This document shows, piece after piece, positions 47,501 through 56,907 of a stretch of 64,000 bases of DNA (positions within the stretch are counted from its first letter, which is position 1; each line of letters begins with the position of its first letter). The stretch is taken from the NCBI GenBank assembly GCA_037962975.1, contig CM075669.1, positions 186,628,501 to 186,692,500 of the forward strand, read 5' to 3'. Position numbers and translations under genes: made by a program. Below the pieces are notes generated by a model. It made no database searches and was not told the DNA's origin. It worked only from the letters and a program-made list of their open reading frames with translations. The stretch is from Clitoria ternatea. Lineage: Eukaryota; Streptophyta; Magnoliopsida; Fabales; Fabaceae.

Positions 47501-49129
47501 GGCATGCTACAAACCTAAGCATGGGCCTATAAATGATATCTCAATGAAGGACCACCAGTAGGATTTGAACCAAGACCCCTTTTTTTTGTTACTAACAAGA
47601 ATAGTACTGTGGTATGGAGGTGGTGGTGGAATGGTTAGGGTATCGGGGAATCACTCTTTTGTGTAGGTAAAGGGATGGAAGGTGAATCTGTTTTGTAAAT
47701 CACCTATACTCTTTGGCAGGCATCTAGGAAAGCAAAAGGAATTGGGTAGGAATAGGATACATGAGGAGAGTGAGAGAGGAGAGGTAAGAGGAGCATGAAT
47801 TGAAAGAAAAAGGGAATGGGTTTAGGCAACGTTCCTTTGCAAAACTCTAGATTTATATATTGTATTTATTCTGACAAAGATTAGCACTTACTATAAGAGC
47901 TTGTCTCCTTTGTGTCTTCTTGGATTTTGAGGGAGAGGGGAGGAAGAGAATGCTGTTAGAAATGAAGATGTGAATAATTTGAAGAGAAATTCTAAACAGA
48001 ATACGTGTTATGCAGTGCATAGAAACTGACTTTTAAATCAATACACTGAGTGGTCACTTTTTCCTAGGAAGAGAAAAAATGGTGAAACTTCCTAAATAAT
48101 AAATGCCAATTCCTAAGAATAATATTAAATTCATTTTACCTTGAGATACATGAACCTTGTGCTATTGTAACATTTCTTATCAGTAAAAGTCAGTTCCTAA
48201 CAGTTGGGCTCATTTTGCTCACGTAGATGATCTATTGGGTTTGTCCAGTAGGTAATAACCTGTTTCCAGCGCTGCATTTCTTTTTCTTCTGTTGCTGGAG
48301 CCGGATGTTTGGTTTATTTGTTGGATATTTATGGTGGTACTCCATCTTTCAATCATTGCCATTTGAGAAGTATTTAGTGAGAGCAAATATCTATTTATTA
48401 TTCTTAATGCAAGGGCCCTTTGTTTGAAATTGCTAGTTAGTTAGGCCTAGTTGAAGCAACAGGACACGAGGTGTTATAACTTACAACTCAACTCCGTCAT
48501 GGAAGATAGACGTTGGTTTGTGAGGTTTGTTTTATGCATTCTGTCTGTGTCTTTCTGTTTTAAGCCAGCAGGGGTGCTCTGCATTCTCTGAAGGAGCAAG
48601 CTTTCAGATCAAGGCTTGTAAACTTTTCCATTTCACAAATAATACTCGCAAATAAAACTTTTCATAGTCTTGTGGTTTCTTGTGGGGATGACTTTACATT
48701 TTGTTTTCTTTCAGCTTGATGCTGTATCCTCTCATTTTCTCACTTTCCTATCAACAAATAATATATCTGTAATGTTTATGTTACCTGACTTTTGTTAAAT
48801 GTGTTTTTGGTTGAACTGACAATAAATACAGGTTTACTTGAGTGTTAATTTTGTTAGCACATGTTCCAACGTACTTGTAATATGTGATGCCATATAAAGA
48901 GAGAACATGTGTCATAAATTTATGGTTAACTGGTAAAATGTGCAATGAAATCTTTGAGAGGTTCAAAGGTCCTGTCAAGAGTGATGGTCTCTTTATAGCA
49001 ATCATGAAGAAAAGAATTTTGCAGGTAGTTAGGTCCTCATTGATTGATGGAACTAATCAAACAATTGCACACATGAAGAGTAGTCCAGTTCCCTATCAAG
49101 ACAGTGACATATTTGAGGAGAGTCAATGA
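29400..49129 (+). CDS. RECA1: Chloroplast RecA homologue, 13 exons
   Basis: The exons splice by GT-AG junctions in consistent phase to a 416-residue protein. Residues 1 to about 50 are rich in Ser/Pro/Phe with almost no acidic residues, as in a plastid transit peptide. The RecA core follows: GPESSGKT Walker A (125-132), VDAEHAFDP with the catalytic Glu (about 155), LICVDSVSAL Walker B (199-208), DNA loop 1 (EIEGEIGMQQMGLQARLM) and loop 2 (FLNQIRYKIGVYYGNPEVT). A short C-terminus ends in DSDIFEESQ. RecA polymerises on single-stranded DNA and catalyses ATP-dependent strand exchange; this type maintains plastid DNA. Exons: 29400-29597, 37546-37637, 37796-37871, 38462-38524, 38640-38769, 38892-38977, 39072-39197, 43923-44027, 44227-44283, 45934-45996, 46072-46148, 46727-46799, 49025-49129. 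I see no stop or frameshift. Introns 1 and 7 are swollen by transposons. Confidence 0.93.
31227..31399 (-). repeat. 3' LTR of copia G
   Basis: Aligns along its whole length with 35880-36043 (shared blocks TTTGATCTAAAAAA, ATAATCTCCTATTT, CAAATCAATCAGA) with many small differences, consistent with an old insertion. Confidence 0.8.
32576..33570. mobile_element. DNA-transposon-like insertion H within copia G
   Basis: Interrupts the copia RT exactly between FDVNNAFLHG and the upstream RT motif. The ends GGTTGTTAAA and (reverse complement of the right end) GGTTGGTAAA are similar inverted repeats. No transposase is seen. I find no convincing target duplication, so class is uncertain. Confidence 0.5.
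32967..33210. repeat. Tandem duplication of about 127 bases inside H
   Basis: Two copies starting AACTGAAAAGTGAAAA, both containing TGATGGGGAAAACAATAAAA and GAGAGGGAGT; the second ends at CCAAAGGGTGAC. Confidence 0.85.
35880..36043 (-). repeat. 5' LTR of copia G
   Basis: Begins TGAAAC and ends TTTTCA on the plus strand. The primer binding site lies immediately to its left. Confidence 0.8.
36332..37185. mobile_element. Terminal-inverted-repeat element I in RECA1 intron 1
   Basis: Left end GGTTGTCAAACTCTAG and right end, reverse complemented, GGTTGTCAGACTAGAG are inverted repeats. The interior near both ends is rich in GAGTC/GACTC words. About 850 bases, no transposase. Minus-strand frames across it (36497-37031) are arginine- and glycine/valine-rich translations of simple sequence, not genes. 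Confidence 0.6.
37546..37637 (+). CDS. RECA1: RECA1 exon 2
   Basis: After TCTAG. Encodes QKALEAAMNDINNSFGKGSV and the next eleven residues (67-97); the last codon is split. This is the start of the conserved RecA core. Confidence 0.92.
37796..37871 (+). CDS. RECA1: RECA1 exon 3
   Basis: After TTGCAG. Encodes ETFPSGCLTLDCALGGGLPK and GRIVE (98-122), ends before GTATTG. Confidence 0.92.
38462..38524 (+). CDS. RECA1: RECA1 exon 4 (Walker A)
   Basis: 21 codons, 123-143, containing the ATP-binding loop GPESSGKTT. Confidence 0.93.
38640..38769 (+). CDS. RECA1: RECA1 exon 5
   Basis: Residues 144-186 plus the first base of codon 187. Contains VDAEHAFDPAYSKALGVD with the catalytic glutamate. Confidence 0.93.
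38892..38977 (+). CDS. RECA1: RECA1 exon 6 (Walker B)
   Basis: Begins with the last two bases of codon 187. ADRMCRSGAIDLICVDSVSA and LTPRAEIE; ends before GTAAAC. Confidence 0.93.
39072..39197 (+). CDS. RECA1: RECA1 exon 7 (loop 1)
   Basis: 42 codons, 216-257, GEIGMQQMGLQARLMSQALR through NQIRYK. Followed by the 4.7-kb intron 7. Confidence 0.93.
40261..42460 (-). pseudogene. Copia J RNase H, RT and integrase remnants
   Basis: RNase H pieces: HIEINCHFVKEKV, DQLADVFTKSL, GYADWAGSPIDRRSTSEYC. RT pieces: RYRCLVGKLNYLIITRLDIL, YAVSVVSQFL and the upstream CRWVYTVKVGPNGTVDRLK. These join directly across the missing catalytic YVDD region. Integrase C-terminal motif: FVRYPRSQKGYKCYF (about 41650). 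Zinc-finger motif HPNMDALRKLV and CESCQLGKNTH near 42300-42400. Frameshifts and deletions make it inactive. Confidence 0.8.
42465..43205 (-). pseudogene. Copia J protease and gag remnant
   Basis: Protease with WIFDSRATDHITGN, in which the active D-S-G has become D-S-R, followed by PFNLLSISQLTRTLDC. A damaged CCHC-type trace (YPNCEHCLKPGHNIER in another frame) lies at about 42975-43020. Upstream sequence is a GC-rich gag remnant. Confidence 0.7.
43491..43922 (+). other. Rest of intron 7
   Basis: AT-rich with TATA-like TTGTATAAATAAAGG (about 43587) and GCGCTATAAATTCC (about 43815), each followed by a short pyrimidine-rich stretch as in small copia LTRs. It does not align by eye with the 3' LTR of J. 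Confidence 0.35.
43923..44027 (+). CDS. RECA1: RECA1 exon 8 (loop 2)
   Basis: 35 codons, 258-292, starting IGVYYGNPEVTSGGIALKFF. Splices in frame across the transposon-filled intron 7. Confidence 0.93.
44227..44283 (+). CDS. RECA1: RECA1 exon 9
   Basis: 19 codons, 293-311, AKGDEEIGLKVRVRVQKSK. Confidence 0.92.
45934..45996 (+). CDS. RECA1: RECA1 exon 10
   Basis: 21 codons, 312-332, SRPYKLAEFEIIFGEGVSKL after the first Val. Preceded by a 1.65-kb intron. Confidence 0.92.
46072..46148 (+). CDS. RECA1: RECA1 exon 11
   Basis: Residues 333-357 plus two bases of Arg358; contains KKGSWYSYGDH, a conserved C-terminal core motif. Confidence 0.92.
46727..46799 (+). CDS. RECA1: RECA1 exon 12
   Basis: Completes Arg358, then LGQGRDKAMQYLKENTHLLE to EIEK (382). 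Reading on past the donor would give only VG and a stop, so splicing to exon 13 is favoured but an intron-retained end is possible. Confidence 0.88.
49025..49129 (+). CDS. RECA1: RECA1 exon 13 and stop
   Basis: After TTTTGCAG, 34 codons (383-416) ending DSDIFEESQ and TGA. The acidic tail is typical of RecA C-termini, but its sequence is poorly conserved, so this exon is the least certain. Confidence 0.82.
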   Translation, partial: VVRSSLIDGTNQTIAHMKSSPVPYQDSDIFEESQ

Positions 49130-49337
49130 TGATAGGTTCCAAAAGAAATTCTTTCTTTCACTACAAATGAAAAGGTGTAGGTAACTGCATGATTCGGCCC
49201 ATTTTCCTGTTCCATTGGTTTATGTCAAGGAAATTGATGGCAATACAAAAAAGGATAGGTTGCTTTTTCAACCCGAAATGTTCAATGAGAGTCAAATCAT
49301 GTAATCTTGATTCCCATATTAAGTTATTATTTATTGC

Positions 49338-49374
<37 letters not shown>

Positions 49375-49417
49375 GTTGTTGTTGTTGTTGTTGTTTTTTT
49401 TTTTTGTTTTTTTTTTC
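49338..49417 (+). repeat. Microsatellite (ATT)n-(GTT)n-(T)n
   Basis: About 12 ATT units, then about 7 GTT units and a T-rich run, 210 bases after the RecA stop codon, possibly within its 3' untranslated region. Confidence 0.9.
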
Positions 49418-50352
49418 TGGTGTATGCATAATGCATTTTCTTAGTTTTCTATTTCTCCACCGAGCCACACTGCATCACTTGGTGATAGTTATGAGCGTGA
49501 TTCTACAGCAATGATCAAACCCTCTTTTTATTATTATTTCCGGTCATTATGATTAGGCCAAGCTAAAAACAATAATTAGCATGATCCATAATATGATTAG
49601 ACGATTGCAATGTAACATTTTTTAATGAGGTTAATTCTGTTTCGTATGTAAGCAACCATTTCCTCGTTGGCTGGTTATGATTCGTCCATCAATTTATTAA
49701 GAGTAGAAAGGCTCGTTCCTTTTCCATTTTCTCTCTTTATGAATATATTTTTAAAAAATATATGTACAAGAAAATTAAAGGTTTAACTTAACTCTTTTTA
49801 ATTGCTTCATCTCTTACTCAATTTTAAATTTCTTTAATTTTGCAAAGGTTAATTTCACTGTTATATTTTTGGTAGGATTTTACTTATTCTAGTTTAAGTT
49901 GAACAAAATTACCATAAACAACTAGAATCGGCATGCTTTAGCACAATTGTATTATTTGGAATTCATCTTGTTTTATGTTTTAGAATTGTAAAGTAATGGG
50001 TAGAAGGTTTTGAACTTTGCATCTATTATGTTGAGTTTATGGCATATTTGGAATTCAAATTTGATACTAGAATAATCTCCTAATGCTTCCTTATGTGTTT
50101 ATGGGTATTGATCGAAGGTGATTGTGTTTGTGTTTTTATTATTATTTATAAGAATCAAAGATAGGATTAAAGGGTCTATAATAACTCATTTAGTTTGTTT
50201 AACCACCTGTGTTTCTCTTCATGTAACTATATGATATCACTATGATAAGATATATTATAAAACCCTAAATAAATTCTCATACTAGGAACTAAAAATGCAA
50301 AATAATAAACTTAAAAAATTCCTACACATAAGGACAACAAAAGATAAGACTA
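49418..50352. other. Spacer between RECA1 and element F
   Basis: AT-rich, no open frame of interest, no repeat structure seen. Confidence 0.5.
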
Positions 50353-50357
50353 TGAAT

Positions 50358-51680
50358 GTAACACCCTAATTTTAATAAACAAATAAACCCAAAAAAAAAA
50401 TAGGGAAAATTTTTCCACAAAGCAACTGCTGGACAATCGACATAAAGGAAGAAGAAGGCAAGGGGGAAAATAACAGAATATTCACATGTATAGCAACCTG
50501 TGGAAGGAATAAGGCTTGAACCGATCCATTCAGTTCAGCGAAGCACATCAACGCCTGGGCGAATCCCGCAACAACGTCTACTCGCCCAAGCGGGGTCCAA
50601 CGCCGCCTGAGCGGGACATGACGATGCAACAATGGAAGAGGGAGATATTCGAGCGAAGCCTAACACTAGCATCCGCTCGCCTCAGCGCGATCCCTCACGC
50701 TTGGGCAAAACAGCTCTAGTCGCTCGGGCGAGGAGTGATTCGCCTAAGCGATGCCCACACAATAGCCTTCCCAAATTACAGTCGCTGGAGCGAGTACCCT
50801 GTTCGTTGGAGCGAGAAGTTCACTCGGTATTCGTTCACTTCACTCGGTATTCCTTTACTCGGATTTCAACGTCTGGTTCACTCGGAAGATCCACTCTCAA
50901 CTCACCCGGATTGGCCCCTATACGTACCAGCTTCACTCGGAGAACATATCACACTCCATAACTTCATTCGCTCGGTTCACAAACATTGACCACTCGAAAA
51001 ATAATTCCCTTAGCCACTCACTCGGAATCTATGAGAACTCCTCACTCGGAATAACTTTCACATTCTTTCGCCACTCGGGTATTTCACTTGTTTTTCACTC
51101 GGCAAGCATAGTCCTTCCTACCCAAGATCTCTTACTAACTGAAACCTCCCCTGAGAACCTCCCAACTTTCTATAAGTTCACTACACGGATCTCACTCGGT
51201 ATCTGGAAGTTTATTCTTCAGTCGGAAAACACTCACTCCACCAGTTTTCGCTCGGAAATATGTTTAATTTCTCTATTCAGATATCCTAACAGTTTATCAT
51301 TTGGGGAAAGGCATCCACGACGATCCCCACACGGAGTTATATAGCCTCATTCACTCAGAGCATCTAATTCTTCCCCTTACTCGGCAACAGGATCACGGGT
51401 TCACCCTCTAGGTCATATCTTGGCTTCCTTCACATTACGCCTCACCATTCTTACGCACTCGGAAGCATGAACATATGTATACAAATCAGGCATCACGCAC
51501 AAGATGGGATAAACATGCAGCATGGCATAAACATAACCATATATATATAAGAGTGTATACCGACCGATAATTACAAACACATTATCATGTTTTCCCAACC
51601 CAAAAGGATTCTGTTCTGTTTTAAAACACTAACATCCGACACGAGCCAGCCAAGGCATAATCAAAACATTACACACAGTA

Positions 51681-51719
<39 letters not shown>

Positions 51720-53481
51720 CCTTGGTGCACAGCTAGTCCACTCGGCAAGTAGCCCCACTTCACTCGTAGTTCCGAGGAATGTTCACTGAAAATATTGCCA
51801 CAGCAGGGGTGAGCTTTTACATTTAAAACGACAGTTAGTCACTTGGGAACCCGCATGCTTTCCATCATACAACATCACATTTCAAGCAACCATACATTAA
51901 CTATCCTCCAGATTATCTATCCATAACAATACCACGCAATCGGAATTCATTCATTCATTTCTCAATTATATCATTTCCGACTTACATATATATATATGCA
52001 ACACAATAAATTCATCATAGCATAAGAGCATACATACATGCATGTATCTATCTAGTACACACAGGTCTACTACAGTCGGATCCGACCCCTACTTGATAAA
52101 TTTTACGTTGCAACCTAGGCTCCAAGCCTTTTTCCTCCAGCTCCAAGCTGGTTCGGCCGTTTTACAGGTACCAAACCGTTTGCCCTTGCATGTAACACCA
52201 TCACTCCAAGCGACCACGACAGTGTTACGGGCAGCTCCGAGTCCAACCCGGTAGCTTGCTTGAGTCCAACCTAAGACTTTAAGCGTCCAACGCTAGTGCA
52301 CTCGGTACTGCCTTGAGTCCAACTCAAGGTCTTTTAATTACATTCTTTTGTGTGTGTTTGCTAATGCAATATTATTCCTCCTTTCATTTATCATAACCAC
52401 ACTTCCGCATGCAGTTCATTCATCATCTTATAGCAACACCGACTCATTTTCAACACTCGCATGCAAGGCAACACAGGATAGCAATCAGGGTTTACCCATC
52501 GTCCCCCCGAACAGAACACCCAGAAGTCACACAATATGTTTCCACGTCATGCATGCACAAATGAATAATTAACTAGACTCAGTATGGCAAATTTAAGGAG
52601 CATGCATTACATTCACACACGGTCTCATGACACACACATGCATCCAGCAGTGTACATATATCAAATATAAGCGATCTACCATCGGATTCAATCATCGCAT
52701 GCCTCAGTATACAAAAGCTATCTATCAAATATACATTTCATCACAAACACCCTGAAACACACATGCATGCATAAGAAATCACTCGGAACCCATTCACGAG
52801 CTATGCATTTGAAATGCAAAGCGCCCCCTACCTACTGAAGGAAATCGAAGGGGGGGGGTTCTTCTGTTTCCCGACGTTGGTCCTTTGTTTTCTGATCGCC
52901 TCGCCCAGGCTCACACTCGTTCAGGCCCCCTTGGTCGTAGTCGCACTGTGAAACAAAGGCTGTTCGTCTTTCACCCTGACGATCGTCCCTTACCAGCAGA
53001 AGGAACTCCAAGTCTTCTGCAGTATCGTCGTGCGTTTCCAAGAATGGAACAGTGAACAGGGAAGGAGAAGACGAAGAACAAGGAAGAGGAGAGAAGACAC
53101 TAGAAGAGAGGAGGGGATGAAGCAGTGGAGGAAGAGGGAGTCTGAAGGGAAGTGAGTGACCTTCGTGATCAAGGGCTTATGTATATATATATTTGCACGA
53201 GGAAGAGAAGAGTGGGGTGGGAGAGCGTGAGTCCAGCAGTTCCACTCAGCCACGCGCACTGAACTCAATCATCCAGCCATCATCATTATTTATAATTAAT
53301 CAGTTATTGTTTCTGAGTTAAGGTAGTTGAGTTACGAGAATATCCACCTTACAATAATCATTTTAATGGCTTAAATCCGTTTGGTAATTAATTATAATTA
53401 ACGGTTAATTTCCTACTTTGAAATCAAATCTCAATGGTTTGTTTTTCATTCGGTATTTAACTTCAAAATTGGGATGTTACA
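50358..53481 (-). repeat. 3' LTR of chromovirus F
   Basis: 3124 bases, adjoining the polypurine tract at its right. It contains CGCTNNAGCG palindromes (about 50570-50825), a dense run of CACTCGG words (50815-51480), an (AT)n run at about 51679-51715, and a region of TCCAAC words around 52250. Short frames shared with the other LTR are not genes. Confidence 0.95.
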
Positions 53482-53499
53482 GTTCTCCCCCCTTAAAAG
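53482..53499 (-). other. Polypurine tract of chromovirus F
   Basis: Minus strand CTTTTAAGGGGGGAGAAC directly before the 3' LTR start TGTAACATCC; it primes plus-strand DNA synthesis. Confidence 0.9.
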
Positions 53500-53533
53500 A
53501 ATTTCGTCCCCGAAATTCACTCGGTGACTCACC

Positions 53534-54598
53534 TTAGTAAAACAATTCGGGGTACTGCTGCCTCATGGCGTCTTCGCGTTCCCAGGTACAAGAGGTAGTC
53601 CCGCCTTGCTGCCACTCTACTTCAACCAGTTGTACGTCTTTACTCCTCAGTCGTTTTACCGATCGGTCCACGATTCTAATCGGTATAGTTACAGTGGTCA
53701 GGTCTTCCTTAATCTCCACTTCATCATCTGGCATCGAGTGGGTGGGATCATGTAGATATTTTCTTAGTTGAGACACATGAAATACGTTATGCAGTCGGGA
53801 TAAGTGAATCGGTAACGCTATTCGGTATGCCATGGAGCCGACTCGTTCCAACACCTCATAAGGCCCAATGTATCGGGGGCTCAATTTTCCACCTTTCAAG
53901 GCTCGCCCGACTCCTTTACTCGGAGAAGTCTTCAAAAACACTCGGTCTCCGACTGAAAACTCTAATGGTTTGGTTCGTTTGTCATGGTAGCTCTTCTGCC
54001 GGTCCTGAGACGCCTTCATCCTTTCCCTTATCACTCGGATCTGTTCTGATGTTTGCTTTACAATTTCTGGCCCCAGCAGTAAACTTTCACCCGTTTCCGA
54101 CCAGCAGAGTGGGGTTCGACATCTTCGACCATATAGTGCTTCGTAGGGTGCCATACCGATACTATTGTGGTGGCTATTATTGTATGTGAACTCGATCAGG
54201 GGAAGGTACTGCTCCCAATCTCCACCGTGCTCCAACACACACGCCCTTAGCAAGTCCTCCAGGCTTTGGATCGTCCGCTCGGATTGTCCATCCGATTGGG
54301 GGTGATAGGCAGAACTTAGCCAAAGCTTCGTACCCATTTCCTGGTGCAGGTTGGTCCAAAACCGGGACGTGAACCTAGGATCCCTGTCCGATACGATAGA
54401 AGTCGGTATACCATACAGTCGGGCGATTTCGTGAATGTATATCCGAGCTAACTTATGCAACGGGTACTTCATGTTCACAGGTAGGAAGTGTGCACTCTTC
54501 GTCAGTCGGTCAACAATGACCCAAATTGCATCATCGCCCGCTCGGTTTCTTGGTAATCCCATGACAAAATCCATAGCAATTGAGTCCCATTTCCACAC
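53534..54598 (-). CDS. Integrase core and chromodomain of chromovirus F
   Basis: 354 codons, uninterrupted. Integrase core MDFVMGLPRNRAGDDAIWVI, IVSDRDPRFTSRFW, and AYHPQTDGQSERTIQ with the catalytic Glu kept. Then NSIGMAPYEALYGRRCRTP, GPYEVLERVGSMAYRIALP and LHNVFHVSQLRKYL. It ends in a chromodomain-like tail QLVEVEWQQGGTTSCTWERE and DAMRQQYPELF. Integrase joins the cDNA to host DNA; the chromodomain marks a chromovirus (Tekay/Del-like). The upstream stops mean it would not be produced as part of Gag-Pol. Confidence 0.9.
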   Translation of the reverse strand: MWKWDSIAMDFVMGLPRNRAGDDAIWVIVDRLTKSAHFLPVNMKYPLHKLARIYIHEIARLYGIPTSIVSDRDPRFTSRFWTNLHQEMGTKLWLSSAYHPQSDGQSERTIQSLEDLLRACVLEHGGDWEQYLPLIEFTYNNSHHNSIGMAPYEALYGRRCRTPLCWSETGESLLLGPEIVKQTSEQIRVIRERMKASQDRQKSYHDKRTKPLEFSVGDRVFLKTSPSKGVGRALKGGKLSPRYIGPYEVLERVGSMAYRIALPIHLSRLHNVFHVSQLRKYLHDPTHSMPDDEVEIKEDLTTVTIPIRIVDRSVKRLRSKDVQLVEVEWQQGGTTSCTWEREDAMRQQYPELFY

Positions 54599-55204
54599 GG
54601 GAATCTCCAGGGATTACAATGCACCATACGGCTTCTGGTGCTCGACTTTCGACTTTTGACAGGTGATACACCGAGCCACGTATTCTGCCACATTCTTCTT
54701 TAATCTGGGCCATCAAAATTATGCTCTCAGATCGTGGTACATCTTCGTGGTACCCGGGTGAATACTGAGTAGGCTCTTGTGGGCTTCATCAAGTACCATT
54801 CTTCTTAACTCTCCTCCACTCGGCACATATATTTTGTTTTTCACTCAGAAAATTCCGTCTGATCCCTCGGTTAAGGACAAGTCCTTCCCTTTGGCCTGAG
54901 TCTCCTTCATCTCAGCTAAGTAGGAGTCTGACTGCTGCTGCTCGCACACGGATTTCAGGAATTCATTGGCGATCCTCAATGTACCGATTGTCATTTTCCG
55001 AGAGGAGGGGATGTCAATATGTAAGTTCATGTCTCCGAACTGTTCCAATAACTCCACTTCTCTCACCATCATCGCTGCTATATGGAGGGATTTCTAACTC
55101 AACGCGTCGGCAACAACATTTGCCTTACCCGGATGGTATTTCAGCTCAAAATCGTAGTCCTTTAAAAATTCCATCCATCTCCTCTGCCTCATATTCAGCT
55201 CCTT
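54599..55204 (-). pseudogene. RNase H end and integrase zinc finger, broken by stops
   Basis: The same frame continues as KELNMRQRRWMEFLKDYDFE, HPGKANVVADALS, stop, KSLHIAAMMVREVEL, then DGIF, stop, VKNKIYVPS, LDEAHKSLLSIHPGTTKMYH, DLRA, stops, and the HHCC finger end CITCQKSKVEHQKPYG, stop, SLEIPVWKWDS. Several stops can be explained by single C-to-T or G-to-A changes (CAA or CAG to TAA/TAG, CGA to TGA, TGG to TGA). Confidence 0.85.
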
Positions 55205-56880
55205 TTAGTCGAATAAGTATTTGAGGCTCTTGTGATCACTGTATACTTCAAATCTGGACCCGTACAAATAATGCCTCCAGACCTTTAATGCAAAGACTAC
55301 GACTGCCAGCTCCAAGTCATGGGTCGGGTAATGCTGTTCGTGAGGTCTCAATTGCCGAGAGGCATACGCTATCACTCGGTCATTCTGCATTAGCACACAT
55401 CCTAATCCGAGTCCTGATGCATCACAATAAACCACGAAGCTCTCATGCAAGTTAGGTAATGCCAACACTGGAGCAGTCGTCAACTCGTCCTTCAGCTCTC
55501 GGAAACTTCTCTCGCACTCGGGACCCCATACGAAGGGAATGTTTTTCCGAGTCAGTTTAGTCAGTGGCGAAGCCAACTTAGAAAAACCTTCAATGAACCT
55601 CCTGTAGTAACCGGCCAGGCCCATAAAGCTCCTTATCTCCGAGACCGACTTGGGTCTCTCCCATGCCATTATAGCTGTCACCTTTGAAGGGTCCACCGAG
55701 ACACCTTCCTTGGAAACCACATGTCCGAGAAAGTGGATCTCATCCATCCAGAAATTGCACTTGGAAAGCTTTACAAACAGTTGCTTCTCCTTCAGCACCT
55801 GAAGTACCGCTCGGAGGTGTTCTTCATGCTCCTCAGGGGTCTTAGAATAGATCAGGATATCATCAATGAAAACTACCACGAATCGGTCTAAATATGAGTG
55901 GAATATGCTGTTCATGTAATTCATGAAGACAGCAAGGGCGTTTGTCACACCAAACGGCATCACTACATACTCGTAGTGACCATACCGGGTCCTAAAGGCA
56001 GTCTTGGGGATATCCGAGTCCTTCACTCGGATTTGGTGGTATCCCGATCGTAAATCGATCTTTGAGAAAATTGAAGCACCACGCAGTTGGTCAATCAGGT
56101 CGTCAATTCTGGGCAATGAGTACCGGTTCTTAATTGTGAGCTTGTTTAGCTGTCGGTAATCTATGCATAATCTTATGCTGCCATCCTTCTTCTTAACGAG
56201 TAGCACAGGTGCGCCCCATGGTGATACGCTCGATCGAATGAATTGTTTCCCGAGTAACTCATCCACCTGCTTCTTCAACTCGGCTAATTCAGTTGGGGAC
56301 ATTCTATAAGGTGCACTAGAGACTGGCTCGGCTCCAGGGATTAGGTCTATAGAGAACTCAACTTCTCTAGTTGGAGGAATACCCGGCACATCTTCCGGAA
56401 ACACCTCTGGGAATTCACAAACAATCGGTATTTCGTTCACTCGGGCTCTACTCTCACCCTCGGTTAAACAAAACATCATAAACAGTTGAGTTATACCTTG
56501 TGCCGTGTAACCCTCATTGTTCTGCCTCGGAAAGATTATCCTTCGGTTTCTGCAATCCACTAACACCTTGTTGGCTGAAAGCCAGTCTATACCAAGTATA
56601 ATGTCAAGGTCCTTCAGAGGCACGCATACCAGATCGAAGGTAAAACTCCGATCGCACAACACAAACGTTACATCCTTGCACATTGACGATGTTAACACCT
56701 TAGTGCCAGTCGGATTGGCCACTTCCAAGGTCCGACCCATATACACAGTTGGTAACTTTAAATGTTTTATACACTCATCAGCTATGAAAGAATGGGTGGC
56801 TCCAGAATCGAAAACTACATTAAGTGTATATCTACCGAGTGAGCACTTACATTGTACTAAGTCATTTGCTTGTGCAGTAT
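55205..56880 (-). pseudogene. Protease, reverse transcriptase and RNase H of chromovirus F
   Basis: Open from the protease side: VYAINAEDTAQAN, then the active site VVFDSGATHSFIAD (about 56810-56770), ILGIDWLSANKVLVDC, RT motifs LLVKKKDGSIRLCIDYRQLN, FSKIDLRSGYHQIRVKDSDI, MPFGVTNALAVFM, catalytic FVVVFIDDILIYS, and RNase H DASGLGLGCVLMQ and YSDHKSLKYLFD. The frame then meets a TAG at 55205. Relative to gag it lies in the -1 frame, either by an indel or by programmed frameshifting. ATG is not the natural start; the protein would come from a Gag-Pol fusion. Confidence 0.9.
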
Positions 56881-56907
56881 CTTCCGCATTGATGGCGTAG
56901 ACTCTTC

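Noticed and set aside
50516..53268. Many short frames repeated at 58117-61127
   Set aside because: Each occurs in both LTRs of element F and reflects LTR sequence, not genes.
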